A DNA stretch of 9,520 nucleotides from Microcaldota archaeon (GTDB lineage Archaea; Micrarchaeota; Micrarchaeia; Norongarragalinales; UBA97). Below the pieces are notes generated by a model. It was given only the letters and a program-made list of their open reading frames with translations, was not told the DNA's origin and did no database searches. The position numbers were made by a program, and so were the translations under genes. The DNA lies in assembly GCA_016217775.1 (NCBI GenBank), contig JACRGG010000034.1, positions 1 to 9,520 on the forward strand, read 5' to 3'. Shown here one piece after another: positions 1-4,720 of this stretch. Position 1 is the first letter of the stretch. Each line of letters starts with the position of its first letter.

Positions 1-2
1 CA

Positions 3-383
3 GGCACGCCCGAAATAGACGCGCTGGAGGAAGCCTCAAGCGGCACTCCCTCCCACCAGTTCCGCAAGGTGCTTTGGCAAATCGCGAACTCCCTGAAACT
101 AGGCTCGGACGTTGGAGTGACACTCGAGGGAATAATCGACGACTTGACCGTCGAGGAGCTTAACTCGATTAAAAACTACGCGCAGGAGCTCGGCCCGTGG
201 ACGATGATTTACATGATGGCCTCGTCCATAGTCCCCTCGCTTGGAGTGACGATACTCATAGTCATAGTCTCGCTGCTAAACGTGGTCATCCCGTCAATTT
301 TCCTGATGATAATCCTTCTTCTCCTGCTTTTGTTCCAATTGTTTTTCATGAACTTCATCAAGTCAAGGAGGCCGCTGGTATGA
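3..383 (+). CDS. Type II secretion system F-domain (TadC/GspF-like) membrane protein, 3' part
   Basis: The reading frame is open from base 3, so the gene begins outside the window; 126 residues are visible. A soluble helical part (about residues 1-60, including LWQIANSLKLGSDVGVTLEG) is followed by two strongly hydrophobic stretches (roughly 64-88 and 91-118) and a short basic end (KSRRPLV). This matches the C-terminal half of an F-domain (T2SSF family): a cytoplasmic helical bundle followed by membrane helices. Family knowledge: such proteins are the inner-membrane platform of type IV pili, archaella and type II secretion, and bind the assembly ATPase. The stop codon overlaps the start of the next F-domain gene (ATGA), so the two are probably translated together and may form a heteromeric platform. 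The internal GTG at 69 is not the real start, because the frame and the homologous-looking sequence continue upstream of it. Confidence 0.8.
   Translation, partial: GTPEIDALEEASSGTPSHQFRKVLWQIANSLKLGSDVGVTLEGIIDDLTVEELNSIKNYAQELGPWTMIYMMASSIVPSLGVTILIVIVSLLNVVIPSIFLMIILLLLLLFQLFFMNFIKSRRPLV
365..371 (+). promoter_or_regulatory. Strong Shine-Dalgarno for the second F-domain gene
   Basis: AAGGAGG lies 8 bases before ATG 380 and inside the end of the upstream gene. It decides the start of the downstream gene: the open frame itself runs back to 197, but that extension is antisense-quality sequence overlapping the upstream gene and has no comparable ribosome site. Confidence 0.8.
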
Positions 384-1432
384 ACATACTCCGCTTTTAC
401 CTGCTCCTCTCCCAAGTATTCCCCAAGAAGCTCGTAGACGCCACCGGCGTGATAATGGTTCAAGGCGGGTACAAGGAAATGCCCGCGCGAATCTTCCTCG
501 GCTTTGCGGTGTTCTTCTCCGCCTGCGTCGGGCTGATTGCGCTGTTCGTCTCGCCGTTTCTAATAAAGCTCCCGCCCCTTTTGTACGCTATGTTCTTCCT
601 CGCGTTTTTTTTGCTCACCGCGTTTTTGTTCTACATCCTGTTGATAATCACGGCGGACCGGCGCGCGTCAAACGTCGAGCTGATACTCCCCGACGTGCTT
701 CAAATAATTTCCGCAAACCTGCGCGCGGGAATGACGCTTGAAAACGCTGTGTGGCTCTCCGTCCGCCCCGAGTTCGGCGCGTTCAAGGACGAGCTAAAGC
801 GAGTCAGCTCCGACACGTTTGCCGGCGTCACGTTTAGAAACAGCATCCTTCAAATGAGCCGGCGCGTGCGCTCCCCGATTCTAGAGCGCTCGGTGAAGCT
901 AATCGCGGAAGGCGTGACTTTAGGGGGGGAAATGGCGAAGCTCCTAGACGAAGTGGCTAAGGACGTTAAAAGCGTGCAGGCGATGAAAAAAGAAATAATC
1001 TCGGCGACAATGACTTACACTATTTTCATAATATTCGCGTCAGTGCTCGTCTCCCCGATTCTCTTCGCAATCTCGGTGTACTACGCGGAGACAAGCGAGG
1101 TTCTCGCCGCGAAAGTCGCTAAAAGCGGGCAGATTAACGTGCCAAAAGGCGGAGGCGGCGGGGGAGTCTCGCTTCCAACCCAGTCCCTTGGCTTTTTCGG
1201 CCAGGAGAAAAAAGAGGGGGGAATCAAGGCGTCGGACTTGCGGCTTTTCGCGGTGGCGTCAATACTAATCGCGACCATCTTCGGCTCCCTTTCATTGGCG
1301 GTAGTGCGGCACGGAAAGGCCAGCCGCGGCATAAAGTACGTCCCGTTGTTTTCCGGAGTAGCCCTTATATTGTTCTTTGCAGCAAGTTCATTGCTGCGAA
1401 ACCTGCTTGGAAGTATGTTCGGCGGCGGTTGA
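380..1432 (+). CDS. Type II secretion system F-domain (TadB/TadC-like) membrane protein
   Basis: A 350-residue membrane protein, complete if started at ATG 380. Order of parts: a short amphipathic N-terminus, two membrane helices (about 36-60 and 63-87), a cytoplasmic helical F-domain (about 90-210; LPDVLQIISANLRAGMTLE and RSVKLIAEGVTLGGEMAKLL are typical T2SSF helices, the latter with the small-residue GG turn), a third membrane helix (211-236), an outer loop with a glycine run near 257-262, then two C-terminal helices (about 287-309 and 320-340). Family knowledge: it is the platform protein of a type IV pilus-like machine. The ATGA overlap with the upstream F-domain gene implies translational coupling, and the pilin at 3376 is a plausible substrate. 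The Gly-rich outer loop is variable sequence of unknown role. Which pilus class it belongs to (Tad-like, adhesion pilus or archaellum-like) cannot be told from the sequence. Confidence 0.88.
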   Translation: MNILRFYLLLSQVFPKKLVDATGVIMVQGGYKEMPARIFLGFAVFFSACVGLIALFVSPFLIKLPPLLYAMFFLAFFLLTAFLFYILLIITADRRASNVELILPDVLQIISANLRAGMTLENAVWLSVRPEFGAFKDELKRVSSDTFAGVTFRNSILQMSRRVRSPILERSVKLIAEGVTLGGEMAKLLDEVAKDVKSVQAMKKEIISATMTYTIFIIFASVLVSPILFAISVYYAETSEVLAAKVAKSGQINVPKGGGGGGVSLPTQSLGFFGQEKKEGGIKASDLRLFAVASILIATIFGSLSLAVVRHGKASRGIKYVPLFSGVALILFFAASSLLRNLLGSMFGGG

Positions 1433-1445
1433 ATAATCGGGCAAT

Positions 1446-1501
1446 TTAATTGTTTTGCGGCGGGTAAGGAAAGTGTTTGAATGAGTGGGTTAATTGTTTT
1501 G
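1446..1501 (+). repeat. Direct 12-base repeat in the gap before the 3-TM gene
   Basis: TTAATTGTTTTG occurs at 1446-1457 and again at 1490-1501. Each copy is followed some bases later by a TTGAATGAG/TTGAAATGAG sequence that contains an ATG (1481 and 1515). The gap therefore looks like a degenerate duplication of the leader and start region of the following gene. Confidence 0.55.
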
Positions 1502-1513
1502 AGATTCGGTTGA
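1481..1513 (+). other. Possible 10-codon leader ORF ahead of the 3-TM protein
   Basis: ATG 1481 opens a 10-residue frame (MSGLIVLRFG) that ends in TGA one base before ATG 1515. It has an AAGGA ten bases upstream (1466-1470), whereas the start at 1515 has no obvious Shine-Dalgarno of its own. This could be a coupling leader or simply debris of the duplicated start region; nothing in the sequence proves that it is translated. Confidence 0.2.
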
Positions 1514-1514
1514 A

Positions 1515-2036
1515 ATGAGCGAGTTAAGCGCGTTAGTGCAGTTCGTGAACATCCTCCTCGCGGGGCTAGTCATCAAAATCGGCTTGGACTTCTCCGAGTT
1601 TTTTTCCGGCACGACGTTAATGGCGCCATTGCGCACGATAGGCGCGGGGTTCTTGGTTCTGATACTCCAGTCCGCGGTGCGCCTGCTCAACGAGCTTAAA
1701 TTAATCGACTACCCTTACGCCGACGCGATGCTCCAAACCCTGTTCATCCTAATCGTGTCGTTCGGCGCGTTCCAATTCTCGCTCGCGTTCAACAAATTCC
1801 GAAAAGAGCAGTCCGCCCTGCGCAAGGAAATCATCAAGGTAGAGCAGGAGGACTTGATTAACTCCCTAAAACGCAAGAAAGAGCAGGCAATCGAGGACGA
1901 GAAGCTCTTGCGCATTAATTTCCTAAAGCGCCAAATCGACTCGGCGACTTACCAAAACCTGTTCACCGAAAAGGAGAAGGAAAAACTCGACTTCGACTCG
2001 AAGATACGCGAGCTGGAGAGAAGCATAAGAAAGTAA
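1515..2036 (+). CDS. Unrecognised membrane protein: three TM helices plus coiled-coil tail
   Basis: A 173-residue protein that I do not recognise. Three hydrophobic helices are clear (about 7-25, 38-58 and 68-90), joined by very short loops, followed from about 91 to 173 by a highly charged, helix-rich tail (EIIKVEQEDLINSLKRKKEQ, later EKEKEKLDFDSKIRELERS) with heptad-like spacing of Leu/Ile, so a coiled coil is likely. With three helices the tail lies on the opposite side from the N-terminus; the basic residues at its start suggest that it is cytoplasmic. It lies between the F-domain pair and the KaiC-like ATPase on the same strand, so it may be a structural or docking part of the same machine, comparable in layout only to the membrane-anchored coiled-coil ArlX ring protein of crenarchaeal archaella. 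That analogy is inference; there is no sequence match I can point to. Confidence 0.75.
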   Translation: MSELSALVQFVNILLAGLVIKIGLDFSEFFSGTTLMAPLRTIGAGFLVLILQSAVRLLNELKLIDYPYADAMLQTLFILIVSFGAFQFSLAFNKFRKEQSALRKEIIKVEQEDLINSLKRKKEQAIEDEKLLRINFLKRQIDSATYQNLFTEKEKEKLDFDSKIRELERSIRK

Positions 2037-2066
2037 GGCGCAAAAGCATAACGAAGTAAGGCGCAA
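2021..2066 (+). repeat. Two tandem 23-base units across the stop codon of the 3-TM gene
   Basis: Bases 2021-2043 and 2044-2066 are adjacent copies of one 23-base unit differing at two positions (AAGCATAAGA versus AAGCATAACG at the start, both ending AAGTAAGGCGCAA). A weaker third start (TTGCATAAAA) follows at 2067. The first unit contains the final codons and TAA stop (2034-2036) of the 3-TM gene, so this is a short tandem duplication of a gene end. Because 23 is not a multiple of three, the second copy is out of frame. Confidence 0.8.
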
Positions 2067-2094
2067 TTGCATAAAAAACGTTGAGTGCTTGATT

Positions 2095-3090
2095 ATGGTG
2101 AAAAAAACAAGGCAAGGCAAGAAGAACCTCGTCGAGGCGGAGCCAATCTTCTCTTCCGCCCTCCCCAAAACAATCAAGGAAAAGCAGGACGGGCGCCAGC
2201 AGGACTACCAGTCTTCAGTCCCAACCGAAGGCGCGTTTTTCGACAAGAAGGACGGGACGCCAGCTGCTGTGGTTAAAGCCCCGCGAAAGCCACTCGCCCC
2301 AAGGCGCTCAAAGGGAGGGCGCGGCAAAATAAGGATTTTAAAAAACCGCAGGCAGTCCTTCACCGTGGCGGACTCGCAAATCAAGGACTTAAAGAGAATC
2401 AAGTTCGGCATTCCGGGCTTTGACGACTTGATTCAAGGCGGGGTTCCCGCAGGCACTTCAATACTAATGTCCGGGCCAAGCGGGGCCGGCAAGACTATTT
2501 TCTGCCTGCACTTTTTGTTCACGGGCGCGACGGCGAATGAGCCCGGCATCTACGTCTCGTTTGAGGAAACCGCTGATTCAATAAAGCAAACCGCGCGCCT
2601 GTTCGGGTGGGACATCGACCAATTAGAGAAAGAAAACAAGCTCGCAATCATTTGGAAGGACCCGTACGAAATCAAGAACTTCGCGACCTCCCTAACCGGA
2701 GAATTATATTACCGGATTAAGGATATGGGCGCTAAGCGCATCGTAATCGACCCAATCACGTATATGGGCGAGGCGGTCAAGGACAAGCAGAAGCTGCGCA
2801 AAGTCCTAGTCGACCTCTCCAAGCGATTCAACGCCTTGGGCGCAACCGTTTTGTTCATCTCCGAGCGGCCGGAGGGAGTCAAGTCAGTTGGGAAAATCGG
2901 GATTGAGGAATTCATTACCGACGGGGTAATCATACTGCACAACATCCTCTCGGGGGACATCCGCACTCGCGCGATTGAACTGCTGAAAATGCGCCACACG
3001 TCCCACGACACGATGCTCCACCCCTTCAAGATAACCTCTCGCGGACTGGTGGTCTTCCCGCGCGAGCAAGTATTCGCGACCAAAACTTAA
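2095..3090 (+). CDS. KaiC/RAD55-like RecA-superfamily ATPase with basic N-terminal extension
   Basis: A 331-residue protein counted from ATG 2095; a TTG at 2089 would add two residues, and neither start has a clear Shine-Dalgarno. Residues 1 to about 100 are low-complexity and rich in Lys/Arg/Pro (PRKPLAPRRSKGGRGK), probably disordered. The rest is one KaiC domain: the entry motif KFGIPGFDDLIQGGVPAG, Walker A GPSGAGKT (127-134), YVSFEE (153-158) with the paired glutamates E157/E158 seen in active KaiC domains, Walker B RIVID with D219, and the typical C-terminal RAIELLKMRHTSHD...PFKIT strand pattern. Family knowledge: single-domain KaiC-like proteins bind ATP, form hexamers, and act in signalling or as the ArlH regulator of archaella. 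Its position between F-domain platform genes and a pilin suggests a role in pilus regulation (inference). It is not ArlH itself by sequence: ArlH is shorter, with a different Walker A context. Both ATP-binding motifs are intact. Confidence 0.87.
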   Translation: MVKKTRQGKKNLVEAEPIFSSALPKTIKEKQDGRQQDYQSSVPTEGAFFDKKDGTPAAVVKAPRKPLAPRRSKGGRGKIRILKNRRQSFTVADSQIKDLKRIKFGIPGFDDLIQGGVPAGTSILMSGPSGAGKTIFCLHFLFTGATANEPGIYVSFEETADSIKQTARLFGWDIDQLEKENKLAIIWKDPYEIKNFATSLTGELYYRIKDMGAKRIVIDPITYMGEAVKDKQKLRKVLVDLSKRFNALGATVLFISERPEGVKSVGKIGIEEFITDGVIILHNILSGDIRTRAIELLKMRHTSHDTMLHPFKITSRGLVVFPREQVFATKT

Positions 3091-3092
3091 CG

Positions 3093-3308
3093 AGCGTCTT
3101 AGGGGGCTTTGCCCCCGCAAACCATCTTGGGTTCACGCCCCCAAATTTCTTTTTCCATTAATGCTTTTTGCATTAGCAAAAAGGGTTAGCGCATTCAAAC
3201 CCGTTGTTTGAAACGGACGTTTTTGTGAATGCAAAAGGGTTATGGGCGAGCAATCGCGGCTCAAGGGGGGTTTGGGCAGTCCGCAACTTTGGGGGAAATC
3301 CCCCCTTG
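3093..3308. repeat. Hairpin-rich element with inverted GGGGG/CCCCC end modules
   Basis: The 285-base gap between the ATPase and the pilin contains no credible gene. Left module: AGCGTCTTAGGGGG (3093-3106), forming GGGGGC-TTT-GCCCCC (3102-3116), then 21 bases, then CCCCC (3138-3142). Right module, on the opposite strand: GGGGGG-ATTT-CCCCC (3305 down to 3291), then 20 bases, then CCCCCC (3270 down to 3265). The right module also has perfect 9-base outer arms, CAAGGGGGG 3262-3270 with CCCCCCTTG 3300-3308. The two modules have the same layout and face each other, giving an element of about 216 bases with inverted ends. The left end shares 14 identical bases and a similar C-rich finish with the element at 6205. 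It could be a small non-autonomous repeat or a structured RNA. Confidence 0.6.
3164..3232. repeat. Internal stem-loops between the two G/C end modules
   Basis: CTTTTTGC (3164-3171) pairs with GCAAAAAG (3176-3183) across a 4-base ATTA loop; an alternative TAATGC/GCATTA stem overlaps it. Further right, GCATTCA (3191-3197) pairs with TGAATGC (3226-3232) around an inner TTCAAAC/GTTTGAA stem (3194-3200 with 3206-3212), and these are mutually exclusive. GCAAAAAGGGTTA (3176-3188) recurs nearly exactly as GCAAAAGGGTTA (3231-3242). Confidence 0.6.
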
Positions 3309-3332
3309 GGTTGTGATTTGGAAAAGAAAATC

Positions 3333-3340
3333 TTTATTAA
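3333..3340 (+). promoter_or_regulatory. Candidate TATA box of the pilin gene
   Basis: TTTATTAA, preceded by the purine run GAAAAGAAAA, which could serve as a BRE. A start of transcription about 25 bases downstream would fall near 3360, just before the Shine-Dalgarno at 3363, giving a leader of roughly 15 bases. The match to an archaeal TATA box is approximate. Confidence 0.45.
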
Positions 3341-3362
3341 CTCTCATTGTTTGCTTTTAGTC

Positions 3363-3368
3363 AGGTGA
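3363..3368 (+). promoter_or_regulatory. Shine-Dalgarno of the pilin gene
   Basis: AGGTGA seven bases before ATG 3376. This favours ATG 3376 over the in-frame GTG at 3370, which overlaps the region directly behind the motif. Confidence 0.65.
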
Positions 3369-3375
3369 AGTGTTA

Positions 3376-3855
3376 ATGAAACATTATGCTAGACGCTCAA
3401 AGAGAGGCCAGTCCGCCTTGGAGTACTTAGTTACCTACGGCTGGGCCATTTTGGCAATCGTAATCGTAGCCGCGGTATTGTGGTACCTGGGAATATTCAA
3501 TCCCGGGAAGTGGAGCGGGCAAAAAGAGTGCTCCGGGTTTCCGAGCATGACTTGCCTTGACTTCTCGATGCCAAGCGGGACCGTGGGCGTTGCAACCAAC
3601 GGAACCCTATTGTTTGGAAACGCGGTCGGGCAGAATATCATCGCCCCGGGAGCACTGCAGTTATGCAGCACGGGCCCAATAGTGGGCGGGAACGTCACGG
3701 TAGCGCCAAACGGCAACTTCACTTGCTTGTACACCTTCCCTGCAGGCGCTCTTGGAACAAGCTCTGATGAAGTTCCGGTAACCGTGGGGTACATAACAAG
3801 CCGAAGCGGAATCCGCCACAACGACACCGGACAAGTAAGGGGAAAGTTTGAATAA
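3376..3855 (+). CDS. Class III signal peptide pilin (type IV pilin-like)
   Basis: A 159-residue secreted, membrane-anchored pilin. The N-terminus is strongly basic (KHYARRSKRG, residues 2-11) and is followed by QSALEYLVTYGWAILAIVIV. This is the archaeal class III signal: cleavage is expected after G11 by an EppA/PibD-type peptidase, leaving Q1 and the pilin Glu at mature position 5 (E16 of the precursor). The hydrophobic stretch (about 18-41) stays as the filament-core helix. The rest is a beta-rich outer domain with four cysteines (52, 60, 97, 117), probably two disulphides, and four N-glycosylation sequons (N75GT, N106VT, N114FT, N149DT). The nearby F-domain proteins are plausible assembly partners. 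It has its own promoter, Shine-Dalgarno and terminator, so it can be expressed separately from the upstream genes, as fits a protein needed in many copies. Confidence 0.9.
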   Translation: MKHYARRSKRGQSALEYLVTYGWAILAIVIVAAVLWYLGIFNPGKWSGQKECSGFPSMTCLDFSMPSGTVGVATNGTLLFGNAVGQNIIAPGALQLCSTGPIVGGNVTVAPNGNFTCLYTFPAGALGTSSDEVPVTVGYITSRSGIRHNDTGQVRGKFE

Positions 3856-3898
3856 GGATTCAAACTTCTTTTTTTTTCCTAATTTTTTTTTATTTTTT
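3844..3898 (+). terminator. Pilin terminator: 10-bp hairpin plus T tracts
   Basis: AAGTTTGAAT (3844-3853) pairs perfectly with ATTCAAACTT (3858-3867) across a 4-base loop AAGG. A run of nine T follows at 3869-3877, then two further T-rich tracts to 3898. The stop codon TAA (3853-3855) lies at the hairpin loop. The T tracts are on the + strand, so this ends pilin transcription; the converging gene on the - strand gets no T tract from it. Confidence 0.85.
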
Positions 3899-3902
3899 CA
3901 AA

Positions 3903-4700
3903 CTAGCTTCGCCTAGCCTGCAGTATCACTATTTTTTGCAGCGGGTGGCGTACTATGCTGGTAGCGACTTTCCAGCCGTTTTCCGCCAATTCTCTCTTGA
4001 TATTCTTTACGTTTACCATTTTTTGTTGTTCGCTCTCAAGCATCTGTTTAGTTGGATGTAAATACTTCTCCGACCTGTGCATCCGCTCTTGTTTTTCTTT
4101 TGATTCCGGCTGCAGGCTCAAGCTTTTTTGAACCATTTCCGCAAAGTTCCTCAAACGCGCCCTTATTTCTAGCTTAGACTCGTAGTGGTTGTCTACTATC
4201 AAAAGCGCGCGCGTTTTTTCAGCCAAGCCCGCAACGACTTTATTTCTCTCACCCGGCTTGATGTGCGTGAGCACGTTATTCACGACTATTAGCCCGGCTT
4301 TCTTTTCCACTGAAAGCGGGAGCCTGCGAATGTCCCCGACAACCGCAATTGACCTGCCTTGCGCAAGTTTTGAAAACGGAACGTAGTCGAATCCCCGGTC
4401 GGGTGCGTCTCTCCTTATTGGAATCATCGTGTTTTGCAAGTTGCCGGCAAGCGGCTTGCTCAAGTCGACAAACAGCATTTTCTTGAAAGGCAGCGCGGGC
4501 AAAACGGGATTGTGCCCCGGGCCTATTTCCACGCCAGTCTCTTCAGATGCATTTGGCACGAGTTCCCTGATTTTACTGACTATGAAATGGTGGAACGCCG
4601 GATGGTCTGACATAGTCGGAAAAACAGTCATATCCTGGTAAAGCGTTTTTTCAAACCAACGCCGTTCCAGTTCTTCGTGTGGAAGTTTCTTCAAGTTCAT
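3903..4700 (-). CDS. Class I SAM-dependent methyltransferase, substrate unknown
   Basis: A 265-residue protein counted from ATG 4700. Motif I is VEIGPGHNPVL (57-67), with the Gly-rich SAM loop; LFVD (76-79) ends strand 2 with the acidic residue expected to bind the SAM ribose; VVGDIRRLP (120-128) is the GD motif near the adenine; IVVNNVLTHI (138-147) is motif IV. This is a Rossmann-fold methyltransferase. A charged helical region follows (about 190-225, KEKQERMHRSEKYLHPTKQM), then a last strand pair (WKVATSIVRH...KIVILQ). The N-terminal 55 residues are an extra helical part. I cannot name the substrate. An alternative start, TTG 4724, would overlap the cysS stop as TTGA and add eight residues; no good Shine-Dalgarno precedes either. 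The gene is directly downstream of cysS on the same strand, so it is probably co-transcribed; whether the methylation is related to tRNA or translation is only a guess. Confidence 0.75.
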   Translation of the reverse strand: MNLKKLPHEELERRWFEKTLYQDMTVFPTMSDHPAFHHFIVSKIRELVPNASEETGVEIGPGHNPVLPALPFKKMLFVDLSKPLAGNLQNTMIPIRRDAPDRGFDYVPFSKLAQGRSIAVVGDIRRLPLSVEKKAGLIVVNNVLTHIKPGERNKVVAGLAEKTRALLIVDNHYESKLEIRARLRNFAEMVQKSLSLQPESKEKQERMHRSEKYLHPTKQMLESEQQKMVNVKNIKRELAENGWKVATSIVRHPLQKIVILQARRS

Positions 4701-4720
4701 AAGAATCTCTTTTCGTAAAA

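Noticed and set aside
197..379. Upstream extension of the second F-domain gene to ATG 197.
   Set aside because: It lies out of frame over the hydrophobic part of the first F-domain gene; ATG 380 has AAGGAGG at ideal spacing and gives a normal family length.
2095..3090. Naming the ATPase arlH (flaH).
   Set aside because: It has active-type KaiC motifs and a long basic N-terminus and does not show ArlH-like sequence around Walker A; no other archaellum genes are visible.
3102..3155. A terminator for the KaiC-like gene formed by GGGGGC-TTT-GCCCCC.
   Set aside because: No T run follows the stem directly (GCAAACC follows); the nearest T-rich stretch is over 25 bases away, so termination there is possible but not supported.
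3091..3375. A tRNA or box C/D guide RNA in the kaiC-pilin gap.
   Set aside because: No T-loop (GTTCGAAT-type) with a matching acceptor stem, and no paired C and D boxes at suitable spacing.
3435..3863. A 142-codon - strand open frame opposite the pilin gene.
   Set aside because: It is a shadow of a pilin gene that has a clear signal sequence, Shine-Dalgarno and terminator.
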